Shown here piece by piece: positions 1 to 6,210 of a stretch of DNA of 27,463 bases. The position numbers and the translations under genes are program-made. Source of the DNA: an uncultured Eubacteriales bacterium (GTDB lineage: Bacteria > Bacillota > Clostridia > Christensenellales > Aristaeellaceae); assembly GCA_900553295.1 (NCBI GenBank), contig USCR01000015.1, positions 1 to 27,463 of the forward strand. The letters are read 5' to 3'. Position 1 is the first letter of the stretch, and every line of letters starts with the position of its first letter. The notes beneath the pieces were generated by a model, which made no database searches, was not told where the DNA came from, and worked only from the letters and a program-made list of their open reading frames with translations.

Positions 1-283
1 CGCGTGGGGGCCCGGCTGCCCGCCGGCGCTTTTCCATCCAACCAAGCCCACGCGCGGGTTTCACAAGGGCGAAAAGGGCCTGTTGCCGGCCAAGCCTCAT
101 AACGAGGCGGTGAAATTGGCTTCGCCTGCCCTGCGGCCTGTAACCGGGCTGCTTACCGCACCGGCGGACGCTTTTCCATTCCCAGGCGCCAGCCTCCGTC
201 AGCCCGCTTTGCCCCGCGCCGAAGCGGAGGCCTTTCGCGGGCCGCCTTCGCAGGCACAGCAGGCGGCTTGCGAAATGAACAAA
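1..283. other. Gene-free left edge
   Basis: No convincing coding region is visible here. Open frames on both strands have low-complexity Ala/Pro/Arg composition, no ribosome binding site and no recognisable domain, as expected by chance in GC-rich DNA. A short sequence, CGCTTTTCCAT, occurs twice (about 27-37 and 169-179) in similar surroundings and may be a degenerate repeat. The stretch lies downstream of the minus-strand HD-domain gene, whose terminator follows at 284-312. It could be the 3' flank of a gene lying to the left. Confidence 0.45.
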
Positions 284-312
284 GGCGCCCCCGGCCAAAG
301 CCAGAGGGCGCC
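284..312 (-). terminator. Rho-independent terminator of the PF06541-HD operon
   Basis: A perfect 7-bp stem, GGCGCCC (284-290) with GGGCGCC (306-312), encloses a 15-nt loop. Read on the minus strand it lies about 48 bp after the stop of the HD-domain gene and is followed by TTTGTT. On the plus strand a TTTTT run follows about 8 nt later, so it could work in both directions. Confidence 0.6.
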
Positions 313-359
313 GTATCTCGTTTTTCTGCAGGGCCTTGCGCTTTCCGCCCCAGCTGTGC

Positions 360-920
360 TCAGCCCCGCTTTGCGCGCACCAGGGCGGGGGCAGGCACGG
401 GCAGGCTGACGGGCGTGCCCAGAAGCTCCAGCTCCATCACGTCTTTGCGCAGCGTCTCCATCATGCTGCAATACTTGTCATACGCCACAATCACATACGC
501 CTCGCGGCAGCGCGGCGGGGTGATGGTAAGCGGCCACATGTGGCGCAAAATAATCTCGCGCTCCTTCCATGTGAGGCTGAACATGGCGCTGGCATTGGCA
601 AGCGCCTTTTTGGGGTGCTCGAAGCCGTGCAGGCGCTCGCCCTTCCGGCGGCGGTAGAAGTGCCAGTCGTACAAAAACAAATCGTGCAGCAGGCCGCCGC
701 GGGCGGCGGCGCAGGCGTCCAGCCCATGCTTTTTACAAAACAGATAGCTCAGGTACGACACATTGATGCTGTGGCGCAGGCAGGTGGTGCGCCCGTGCTG
801 AAAATAGCCGTCCATGCTGCGCACCTGCTCGTTTTCCAAAATGTCGCGCACCAGCGCAAGGTATTCTTCATCTTTCGGCACAGCCACATGCCCCACTTGC
901 CCAAATGCACGCCGTATCAT
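360..920 (-). CDS. HD-domain phosphohydrolase-like protein
   Basis: A predicted soluble protein of 186 residues. The HD superfamily metal-dependent phosphohydrolase signature is visible: His50 in the first helix, the doublet His79-Asp80 (LLHD), His98 and His102 (LHGFEH), His127 (RHMWP) and a distal Asp148 (AYDKY), in the order expected for an HD metal site. Substrate is unknown; HD enzymes act on nucleotides, cyclic dinucleotides or other phosphate esters. The start at 920 is chosen because its ATG overlaps the TGA of the upstream membrane protein gene (ATGA, 917-920), which implies translational coupling. A longer upstream reading in this frame only repeats the antisense of that neighbour. 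The pairing suggests the two proteins work together. The general family is clear; the precise function is not. Confidence 0.85.
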   Translation of the reverse strand: MIRRAFGQVGHVAVPKDEEYLALVRDILENEQVRSMDGYFQHGRTTCLRHSINVSYLSYLFCKKHGLDACAAARGGLLHDLFLYDWHFYRRRKGERLHGFEHPKKALANASAMFSLTWKEREIILRHMWPLTITPPRCREAYVIVAYDKYCSMMETLRKDVMELELLGTPVSLPVPAPALVRAKRG

Positions 921-1510
921 GGTTCCAGCTCCTTTTCCGGGGCGGTGGGCACCTCTTTTGGGGCCGCCGCGTGCAAAGCGCGGCGCATGCTGAAGGCAAA
1001 ATCGGCCGCATACAGCGCCACCAGCACCACGGCAAAGGCCATGCCCGCCCGCGGCGAAAGGCGGCGCACCACGGTGAATACGCCGTTTTGCATAAAAGCG
1101 AACAGCAGCACGCTGACAAGCCCCCAGCCCAGGGTGCTTTCCAGGCAGATGATGCCCCGGTAGTTGAAGGGCTTGTTGGTGTAATCCCACCAGAAAGTGC
1201 CAAACAGCTTCAGCATCAGCAGCGCCGTAAGGTATTCAAACGCGGTGGCCGCCACGGCCCCCACCACATACAGCACCACATAGTTGCCTGCAAACGGGCG
1301 CAGCAGCGCATAGCCCAGCATGGCGCCAAAGCCGTAAATGATGCAGAACGGGCTTCGCACAAAGCCGCGGTTTTCCCATTCGCCCTTTTCGCGGCGAATG
1401 ACAACGCACTCCATGCACCAGCCTAGGAAGCTGTACAGGAAGAACGCATCTATCAGCGCCCACAGGGGCACGGCCGTATGATAGAACGGCGTGAGCAAAT
1501 TGTCTAACAT
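917..1510 (-). CDS. PF06541-type membrane protein (putative ABC-transporter type IV)
   Basis: A 197-residue integral membrane protein with about five predicted helices (roughly residues 15-37, 52-72, 76-101, 119-141, 155-176). The segments FLGWCMEC near residue 28, NRGFVRSPFCIIYG (47-60) and WWDYTNKPFNYRGIICLEST (107-126) match the conserved core of PF06541 (ABC_trans_CmpB), common in Firmicutes. Despite the family name no ATPase is encoded nearby, so transport is unproven. The start at 1510 is preferred over an upstream in-frame ATG because AAGGAGA lies 8 nt before it. The C-terminal tail is charged (EKELEP). It is the first gene of a two-gene operon with the HD-domain gene, transcribed from a promoter at 1563-1591 and probably repressed at the palindrome 1530-1561. 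Confidence 0.87.
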   Translation of the reverse strand: MLDNLLTPFYHTAVPLWALIDAFFLYSFLGWCMECVVIRREKGEWENRGFVRSPFCIIYGFGAMLGYALLRPFAGNYVVLYVVGAVAATAFEYLTALLMLKLFGTFWWDYTNKPFNYRGIICLESTLGWGLVSVLLFAFMQNGVFTVVRRLSPRAGMAFAVVLVALYAADFAFSMRRALHAAAPKEVPTAPEKELEP

Positions 1511-1529
1511 AAGCAAACTCTCCTTGTGC

Positions 1530-1561
1530 AACATGTACACTTCCATGGAAATATACATGTT
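1530..1561. promoter_or_regulatory. 32-bp palindromic operator
   Basis: A near-perfect inverted repeat, with 28 of 32 positions self-complementary. Outer arms are AACATGTA and TACATGTT; the core is the perfect 10-bp palindrome TTCCATGGAA. It begins immediately downstream of the -10 box of the minus-strand promoter (1563-1568) and covers the expected transcription start near 1556, so a bound dimer or tetramer would block initiation. No cognate regulator is encoded beside it. The symmetry and length would suit a TetR- or GntR-type protein, but that is inference. Confidence 0.75.
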
Positions 1562-1562
1562 T

Positions 1563-1591
1563 AGTATACTGTACTTGGGCCCGCTTTGCAA
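1563..1591 (-). promoter_or_regulatory. Sigma-A promoter for PF06541-HD operon
   Basis: On the minus strand, -35 TTGCAA (1591-1586), a 17-bp spacer and -10 TATACT (1568-1563). The predicted start near 1556 leaves a leader of about 46 nt before the ATG at 1510. It is back to back with the mrp promoter (1637-1666), and the palindrome 1530-1561 overlaps the start site. Confidence 0.75.
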
Positions 1592-1636
1592 GCGCGGCTT
1601 GCGCGCCGGGCAAAAGGTTGCGGGCCGCGCCAAAAG

Positions 1637-1666
1637 TTGACACGGCCGCGCCTGCGCGCTTATAAT
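1637..1666 (+). promoter_or_regulatory. Near-consensus sigma-A promoter for mrp
   Basis: Perfect -35 TTGACA (1637-1642) and perfect -10 TATAAT (1661-1666) with an 18-bp spacer. The expected start near 1673 gives a leader of about 100 nt before the mrp ATG. This predicts strong constitutive transcription. Confidence 0.85.
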
Positions 1667-1676
1667 GGAACATACA

Positions 1677-1748
1677 GGCGCCGGGCCGCACGGCGGCAGT
1701 GTGCCGCAGGCCGGCGCCGCGGTTTGGAAGGGGGCCGCGCGGCGGCCC
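1677..1748 (+). promoter_or_regulatory. Structured 5' leader of mrp
   Basis: Two hairpins fill the leader. The first pairs GGCGCCGG (1677-1684) with CCGGCGCC (1711-1718) and carries an inner stem, GCGGCA (1693-1698) with TGCCGC (1702-1707). The second pairs GGGCCGC (1732-1738) with GCGGCCC (1742-1748) and ends 9 bp before the ribosome binding site. There is no U-run, so neither is an obvious attenuator, and no known riboswitch was recognised. The structure may simply reflect high GC. Confidence 0.4.
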
Positions 1749-1771
1749 GCAAATGTAGAGGAGACCTGAAT

Positions 1772-2608
1772 ATGAGCGAGAATTGTACGCATAACTGCGA
1801 AACCTGCGGCATGAATTGCCCTTCGCGCACGGGCGGCGCGCCGCAGGACATGCGCGAAAAGCCGCATGAGCTGAGCAGCATCAAAAAGGTAATTGGCGTT
1901 GTTTCCGGCAAGGGCGGCGTGGGCAAAAGCATGACAAGCGCCATGCTGGCCGTGCTTTTGAACCGCCGCGGCTACCACACCGCCGTGCTGGACGCGGACG
2001 TCACCGGCCCGTCCATCCCCAAGCTGTTCGGCCTGCACGGCCGCGCAGCGGCCACTGAGCAGGGCATCATCCCCGTGCGCACGAGAACAGGCATCGACGT
2101 GATGAGCGTGAACCTGCTTTTGGAAAATGAGACAGACCCCGTTGTGTGGCGCGGCCCGGTGATTGCCGGGGCGGTGAAGCAGTTCTGGCAGGACGTCATT
2201 TGGAAAGATGTCGATTTCATGTTTGTAGATATGCCCCCGGGCACGGGCGATGTGCCGCTGACGGTGTTTCAAAGCCTGCCGGTGGACGGCATTATTGTGG
2301 TTACCAGCCCGCAGCAGCTGGTAAGCCTGATTGTGGAAAAGGCCGTGAATATGGCCGCCATGATGAACGTGCCCGTGCTGGGCGTGGTGGAAAACATGGC
2401 CTGGGCCGTGTGCCCGCACTGCGGCGAAAGGCTGTATGTGTTTGGTGAGAGCCATGTGGAAGAGGTGGCCGCGGCCCACGGCCTGCCCGTGCTGGCCCGC
2501 TGCCCGCTGAACCCGCAGCTTGCAAAACAGGCAGATTTGGGTGTGATTGAGTCGTTTGAGGGTGAAATTCTTGACAAAGCGGCGGATGTGATAGAAAATC
2601 TGTTGTGA
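1772..2608 (+). CDS. mrp: Mrp/ApbC/NBP35-family Fe-S carrier P-loop ATPase
   Basis: A 278-residue cytoplasmic ATPase of the Mrp/NBP35 class, which binds iron-sulfur clusters transiently and delivers them to apoproteins. Visible features: an N-terminal cysteine cluster C5-x3-C9-x2-C12-x3-C16; the deviant Walker A GKGGVGKS at residues 46-53; a DADVTGPSIPK switch segment; a DMPPGTGD motif; and the C-terminal C214-P-H-C217 pair that forms the bridging Fe-S site in this family. Length is normal for clostridial Mrp. The start at 1772 is set by GAGGAGA seven bases upstream; upstream in-frame codons are hairpin leader sequence. mscL follows 28 bp later and may be cotranscribed. Identification is secure; client proteins are unknown. 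Confidence 0.95.
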   Translation: MSENCTHNCETCGMNCPSRTGGAPQDMREKPHELSSIKKVIGVVSGKGGVGKSMTSAMLAVLLNRRGYHTAVLDADVTGPSIPKLFGLHGRAAATEQGIIPVRTRTGIDVMSVNLLLENETDPVVWRGPVIAGAVKQFWQDVIWKDVDFMFVDMPPGTGDVPLTVFQSLPVDGIIVVTSPQQLVSLIVEKAVNMAAMMNVPVLGVVENMAWAVCPHCGERLYVFGESHVEEVAAAHGLPVLARCPLNPQLAKQADLGVIESFEGEILDKAADVIENLL

Positions 2609-2636
2609 ATTGTCTTTTTGAAAGGGGTATTCTCAC

Positions 2637-3017
2637 ATGAAAAAATTGCTGGAAGAATTCAAGACATTCGCCCTGAAGGGCAACGTGCTGGATATGGCCG
2701 TCGGCGTTGTGGTGGGCGGTGCGTTCACCTCCATCGTCAACAGCGTGGTGGCCGACGTGCTCACCCCCATCATCAGCCTGGTGACGCCGGGCATGGATTT
2801 CTCCGCCTGGCACATTGGGCCCATCATGATTGGCAACTTTATCAACGCCGTGGTGTCGTTCCTCATTCTGGCCGCGTGCGTGTTCGCCATCGTGAAGGGC
2901 ATGAACGCGCTGATGCGCAAGAAGGAGGAGGCCCCCGCCCCCGCGCCGGAGCCCGCGCCCAGCAAAGAGGAAGTGCTGCTGACCGAAATCCGCGACCTTC
3001 TGGCGGCGAAGAAATAA
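2637..3017 (+). CDS. mscL: Large-conductance mechanosensitive channel MscL
   Basis: A 126-residue protein with the MscL layout: a short amphipathic N-terminal helix (KKLLEEFKTFALKGN), TM1 at about 15-42 carrying the pore sequence DMAVGVVVGGAF, a short periplasm-facing loop, TM2 at about 65-90, and a charged C-terminal helix after a Pro/Ala-rich linker (about 97-108). MscL forms a homopentameric tension-gated pore that releases solutes on hypo-osmotic shock. AAAGGGG lies about 11 nt before the ATG. It follows mrp by 28 bp and ends just before a strong terminator. The Glu/Ala/Pro linker is longer than in the E. coli protein, but otherwise the protein is typical. Confidence 0.96.
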   Translation: MKKLLEEFKTFALKGNVLDMAVGVVVGGAFTSIVNSVVADVLTPIISLVTPGMDFSAWHIGPIMIGNFINAVVSFLILAACVFAIVKGMNALMRKKEEAPAPAPEPAPSKEEVLLTEIRDLLAAKK

Positions 3018-3043
3018 AACCCCTTCGCCCTATAAAACGAGAT

Positions 3044-3077
3044 ACCCCCGCGGGAGGCTTCACATCCCCGCGGGGGT
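3044..3077 (+). terminator. Terminator after mscL
   Basis: A perfect 11-bp stem, ACCCCCGCGGG (3044-3054) with CCCGCGGGGGT (3067-3077), has a 12-nt loop and is followed by TATTTAT. It lies 26 bp after the mscL stop codon and closes the mrp-mscL unit. Confidence 0.85.
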
Positions 3078-3085
3078 TATTTATA

Positions 3086-3129
3086 AAAAACGCACTGTCA
3101 AAGCCGCTGCGGGCCTGCAGTGCGTTTTT
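3086..3129. terminator. Bidirectional terminator
   Basis: A 12-bp perfect stem, AAAAACGCACTG (3086-3097) with CAGTGCGTTTTT (3118-3129). The A/T ends give a U-run in either direction. It sits 8 bp after the mscL terminator and is a backup in the plus direction. Confidence 0.75.
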
Positions 3130-3150
3130 GACGGTGCACTTTCTGAAAAA

Positions 3151-3183
3151 GCAGGCAAAACACCGCCCGCTTTTTCTGCCTGC
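3151..3183. terminator. Third hairpin, possible minus-strand terminator
   Basis: A 7-bp perfect stem, GCAGGCA (3151-3157) with TGCCTGC (3177-3183). The run AAAAA just to its left would give UUUUU after the stem when read on the minus strand. No minus-strand gene is seen to its right that would need it. Confidence 0.4.
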
Positions 3184-3378
3184 TGGTTTCCCCTGCCTGC
3201 AAAATATATAACAACCGCGCTTTCAAAGTGCCGGAAAAGCCGCTTTTCCCCGCACATTTCGGCCATGCCGGCTTCGCATGCGGCAAGCATTTTGGCAAAG
3301 GCGGAAAACGGAAGACAACGCAGAGAGATGCATGATATAATCAGTATAAAGACAAATTCCCTTTATCAAACGCAACCG

Positions 3379-3407
3379 CCAGTTGACAAATTGCCATATA
3401 TAACTGG
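3379..3407. promoter_or_regulatory. Inverted repeat, candidate XRE operator
   Basis: Arms CCAGTT (3379-3384) and AACTGG (3402-3407) are separated by 17 bp; extending outward gives 10-bp arms with two mismatches. The repeat lies just upstream of the probable promoter whose -10 is TATAAT at 3432-3437. Autoregulation by the adjacent XRE protein is a reasonable guess. Confidence 0.45.
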
Positions 3408-3437
3408 TGGCATTGCAAGCGCCATGGGCTTTATAAT
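3407..3437 (+). promoter_or_regulatory. Weak promoter for the XRE operon
   Basis: Perfect -10 TATAAT (3432-3437), but the best -35 candidate is GTGGCA (3407-3412) at a long 19-bp spacing. Such a pattern usually means low basal activity or dependence on a regulator. The ATG follows 34 bp downstream. Confidence 0.45.
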
Positions 3438-3470
3438 GTAGCCAGAACAGCGAAAGGGGCGTTTCAGTGA

Positions 3471-3689
3471 ATGAGTACAGCAGAAAAAATAGCGTTATTG
3501 AGGAAGAAGAAAGGAATTTCCCAGGAGGAGCTGGCGCTGGCCGTGGGGACCACCCGGCAGACCATCACCTCCATTGAGACAGGGAAATATGTTGCCTCTT
3601 TGCCGCTGGCGTACAGGATAGCAAAATACTTTGGCATGACCATTGAAGAAGTGTTTGATGTATCCGGGGAACTGGAGGGAGAGGGATGA
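3471..3689 (+). CDS. Small XRE-family helix-turn-helix regulator
   Basis: A 72-residue Cro/C1-type DNA-binding protein, almost entirely one HTH_3 domain. The helix-turn-helix is visible in residues 17-38 (ISQEELA, GTTRQTITSIETG), preceded by a basic RKKKG and followed by a helix ending in MTIEEVFDV. Single-domain XRE proteins of this length in Firmicutes usually control the small membrane proteins encoded next to them. Here the stop overlaps the next start (ATGA, 3686-3689), so regulator and membrane protein are translationally coupled. GAAAGGGG lies upstream at a rather long spacing. It probably binds its own promoter, where an inverted repeat is seen at 3379-3407. Confidence 0.93.
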   Translation: MSTAEKIALLRKKKGISQEELALAVGTTRQTITSIETGKYVASLPLAYRIAKYFGMTIEEVFDVSGELEGEG

Positions 3690-4129
3690 ACATGCAGGCA
3701 TACAGAAAAGTAATCATCACCAGGATGGTCCTGCTGGCGGCACTGGCATTGTTTGCGGCGGGGCTGGGCACATATGACGCGTTTTTCGCAAGCGACGCCA
3801 TACGGGCGCATAACGTATTTGAGTTTCAGTGCGGCAGTACCAGCGCGTTGGGGGTGATGGCGCTGGTCCGTGTGATGAAATACAGCCAAGCGTTGCGCAG
3901 CGATAAAATCCTGCGGCAGCAGTACATCAAAGAGCATGACGAGCGGATGAAGGCCATACGCGCTAAGGCAGGAATGCCCCTGACCCTCTATTTCGCGGTG
4001 GTGATGATCGCCGCGGGCACAGTCATCGGCTATTGGAATGAACTCATTTTCGTCACGCTGGTGATCGCGGCCGTGGCGCAGCTGCTTGTCGCAGCTGCGG
4101 TGAAGCTGGTTTATACAAGGATTTATTAA
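3686..4129 (+). CDS. Small integral membrane protein, DUF2178-like
   Basis: 147 residues with about four predicted membrane segments (roughly 11-29, 50-66, 98-115, 118-140). The middle carries a cytoplasmic charged stretch, IKEHDERMKAIRAKAG (81-96), resembling the DERxxxIxxKA signature of DUF2178-type proteins that often sit directly after small XRE regulators. No enzymatic motif is present and the function is unknown. GGAGG at 3674-3678 is 7 nt before the ATG at 3686. It overlaps the regulator gene by 4 bp and is followed after 7 bp by another small membrane protein gene. Family assignment comes from pattern memory only. Confidence 0.8.
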   Translation: MNMQAYRKVIITRMVLLAALALFAAGLGTYDAFFASDAIRAHNVFEFQCGSTSALGVMALVRVMKYSQALRSDKILRQQYIKEHDERMKAIRAKAGMPLTLYFAVVMIAAGTVIGYWNELIFVTLVIAAVAQLLVAAAVKLVYTRIY

Positions 4130-4136
4130 GGGGGAA

Positions 4137-4349
4137 ATGGCCGTGAATACAAGGAAATGGGCGTCCGTGTTCCACGTACTGTTTTACGTGGGACTTGCGC
4201 TGGGGGCCCTTGCGTCCCTGGATTTCAGGTATGCCTTTCTGCCGGAGTATTACAGCGGATTCTTGGCGGGGATCGCCGCCTGCTTTATCGTGGGTGGAGG
4301 GACGCTGAAGCATATGCTCAAAGACAGCGATGCGGGTTCATCTTGTTGA
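4137..4349 (+). CDS. Small two-helix membrane protein
   Basis: A 70-residue hydrophobic protein with two predicted transmembrane helices (about 10-28 and 40-56), ending in a short charged tail. No family recognised. The start is uncertain: AAGGGGG (4128-4134) is only 2 nt before the ATG at 4137 but 8 nt before an in-frame GTG at 4143, which is a better fit and would shorten the protein by two residues. It is the last gene of the XRE operon, 7 bp after the DUF2178-like gene, with a terminator at 4389-4446. The two membrane proteins may form a complex. Confidence 0.7.
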   Translation: MAVNTRKWASVFHVLFYVGLALGALASLDFRYAFLPEYYSGFLAGIAACFIVGGGTLKHMLKDSDAGSSC

Positions 4350-4388
4350 CGCATCCATCACAGCAATGGCACAGGTGCCGCCAAATCA

Positions 4389-4446
4389 AAAGGCGCAGGA
4401 CCAATGCACCACGCAACCTTACGCGATGCAGTGACCCTGCGCCTTT
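4389..4446 (+). terminator. Terminator of the XRE operon
   Basis: A perfect 11-bp stem, AAAGGCGCAGG (4389-4399) with CCTGCGCCTTT (4436-4446), encloses a 36-nt loop that can fold further. The right arm ends in TTT and is followed by GTGCTTC. It lies 40 bp after the last stop codon of the operon. No comparable hairpin was found right after glpK on the opposite strand, so it may serve that gene as well. Confidence 0.65.
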
Positions 4447-4562
4447 GTGCTTCAAAATATCACCCAGATACAGCCCGGCGGCTGAAATGCGGCCGCTGAA
4501 CTGTACCGAAAGGTTTCTTGCGTTGCCAGGAATGCGCGGTGGACGCTTCCCGCCCCGTCACT

Positions 4563-6056
4563 TTAATCCTTTGCCCAGTGGAGGGAACGCTCCACGGCCT
4601 TGTGCCAGCCTGCCAGGAGCTGCGCCCGGTGGTAGCCCTCCATCTGCGGCTCAAAGGTCAGGTCGCGCTGCCATACGGCGGCGGTTTCCTCCAGGCTGCC
4701 ATACACGCCGGTGGCCAGGCCGGCCAGCAGCGCCGCGCCCAGGGCGGTGGTTTCCATAACCCGCGGGCGCACTACATTCACGCCCATGATGTCCGCCTGG
4801 AACTGCATCAGGAAGCCGTTGGCGCTGGCGCCGCCGTCCACTTGCAGCTGCGTGGGGGTGTGGCCGCAATCCTTGGCCATGGCCTCCATCAGGTCCGCGG
4901 ACTGGTAGGCAATGGCCTCCAGGGCTGCCCGCACCACATGGGCGCGGCCCGTGCCCCGGGTCATGCCGATGAGGGTTCCCCGGCTGTACATGTCCCACCA
5001 GGGGGCGCCCAGGCCGGTGAAGGCGGGCACCAGATACACCCCGCCCGTGTCCTTCACGGACTTGGCCATGCCCTCGCTCTCCGCGGCGGTGGAGATGAGC
5101 TTCATTTCGTCCCGCAGCCACTGGATGGTGGCGCCGCCCATGAATACGCTGCCCTCCAGGGCATAGGTGGGCTTGCCCCCAATGCGCCAGGCCATGGTGG
5201 ACAGCAGCCCGCTGCGGCTGGCAACCAGCTCCTCGCCGGTGTTCATGAGCATAAAGCAGCCCGTGCCGTAGGTGTTCTTCACCATGCCGGGGGTCAGGCA
5301 GGCCTGCCCGAACAGGGAAGCATGCTGGTCACCGGCCATGGCGGCCACGGGAATGGGCCGGCCCAGGATGGCCGGGTCCAGGGTGCCGATGACCTGGGCG
5401 GTGTCCACCACCTGGGGCAGGCAGGCCCGGGGAATATCCAGCATGGCCAGCAGCTCATCGTCCCAATCCTGGGTTTTCAGGTTGAAGAGCATGGTGCGCC
5501 CGGCGTTGGTGGCGTCGGTGACGTGGGGACGGCCCGTGACCAGGTGCCAGGCCAGGAAGCTGTCCACCGTGCCAAAGCACAGCTCTCCGCGCTCCGCCCG
5601 CTCGTGCAGGTCCAGCCGGTCCAGCAGCCAAGCCAGCTTGGTGCCGGAAAAATAAGCGTCGGGAATCAGGCCGGTTTTCTCGCGGATCTTGTCCCCGTAG
5701 CCTTGCTCCATAAGCCTTTCCACATAGTGGGCGGTGCGGCGGCATTGCCACACAATGGCGTTATGCACGCACTCGCCGGTTTCACGGTCCCACAGCAGGG
5801 TGGTTTCCCGCTGGTTGGTAATGCCGATGGCGGCAATGTCCTCCACATCCACGCCGCTGAGCTTTACCGCCTGGCGCAGGGCGGTGATCTGCGTTTCCAG
5901 AATGTCGTGGGGATCGTGCTCCACCCAGCCGGGCTTGGGGAAAATCTGTGGGAACTCCACGCCGTGGGCGGCCAGCATGCGCCCCGCCGTGTCAAAGACC
6001 ACGGCCCGGGAGCTGGTGGTTCCCTGATCCAGGGCGACCAATACCTTTTGTGCCAT
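4563..6056 (-). CDS. glpK: Glycerol kinase
   Basis: A 497-residue FGGY-family kinase that phosphorylates glycerol with ATP to sn-glycerol 3-phosphate. Diagnostic segments: the N-terminal phosphate loop LDQGTTSSRA (9-18), TDATNAGRTMLFNL, AGDQHASLFGQ, NTYGTGCFMLMNTG and the C-terminal VDGGASANGFLMQFQADIMG. Full length. The start is fixed by AGAGGAGGT about 5 nt before the ATG. In many Firmicutes a His in a YHFFG segment just before IPIAGAAGDQ is phosphorylated by HPr; here the equivalent stretch reads DPAILGRPIPVAAMAGDQ, with no His, as in the enterobacterial type. No glpF or glpD is adjacent, so the gene is monocistronic in this window. No clear sigma-A promoter was found upstream. Confidence 0.97.
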   Translation of the reverse strand: MAQKVLVALDQGTTSSRAVVFDTAGRMLAAHGVEFPQIFPKPGWVEHDPHDILETQITALRQAVKLSGVDVEDIAAIGITNQRETTLLWDRETGECVHNAIVWQCRRTAHYVERLMEQGYGDKIREKTGLIPDAYFSGTKLAWLLDRLDLHERAERGELCFGTVDSFLAWHLVTGRPHVTDATNAGRTMLFNLKTQDWDDELLAMLDIPRACLPQVVDTAQVIGTLDPAILGRPIPVAAMAGDQHASLFGQACLTPGMVKNTYGTGCFMLMNTGEELVASRSGLLSTMAWRIGGKPTYALEGSVFMGGATIQWLRDEMKLISTAAESEGMAKSVKDTGGVYLVPAFTGLGAPWWDMYSRGTLIGMTRGTGRAHVVRAALEAIAYQSADLMEAMAKDCGHTPTQLQVDGGASANGFLMQFQADIMGVNVVRPRVMETTALGAALLAGLATGVYGSLEETAAVWQRDLTFEPQMEGYHRAQLLAGWHKAVERSLHWAKD

Positions 6057-6127
6057 AAGTACCTCCTCTATCTTTTCATTCTATAAAACGGGACGGATTT
6101 GCCCGCTGAAACCCCCATACAACGCAA

Positions 6128-6189
6128 AAGCGGCGGACGCAGGACACCGGCGCGGGAGTACCGCCCGGGGAGTCCTGCTCCCGCCGCTT
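6128..6189 (-). terminator. Terminator of the PQQ-propeller gene
   Basis: Two stacked stems, AAGCGGCGG (6128-6136) with CCGCCGCTT (6181-6189), and GCAGGAC (6139-6145) with GTCCTGC (6172-6178), are separated by a 2x2 internal loop. On the minus strand the stem begins 21 bp after the stop of the 971-residue gene and runs into CTTTTGCGTT. It lies between that gene and glpK and should keep their transcripts apart. Confidence 0.75.
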
Positions 6190-6210
6190 GCTTATGCAGC
6201 TGAAATCACC

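Larger units (their letters stand above)
3018..3470. other. Gene-free interval with stacked hairpins and regulatory sequence
   Basis: No convincing gene is seen across about 450 bp. The left part holds three successive hairpins (3044-3077, 3086-3129, 3151-3183) after mscL. From about 3310 the DNA becomes AT-richer and contains TATAAT at 3336-3341 with only a weak AAGACA 18 bp upstream, an inverted repeat at 3379-3407 and TATAAT at 3432-3437. This part probably holds the promoter and operator for the XRE gene. Short minus-strand frames at 3081-3298 lack ribosome binding sites and domains. Confidence 0.55.

Noticed and set aside
917-2479. A long minus-strand frame extending the PF06541 gene upstream through mrp
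   Set aside because: The part beyond 1510 is antisense to mrp, His/Ala-rich with no domain; the ribosome binding site at 1510 and promoter at 1563-1591 define the real gene.
4518-6086. A 522-codon plus-strand frame opposite glpK
   Set aside because: It is the complement of a clear glycerol kinase; the protein is Gly/His/Ala-rich without motifs, as expected for GC-rich antisense.
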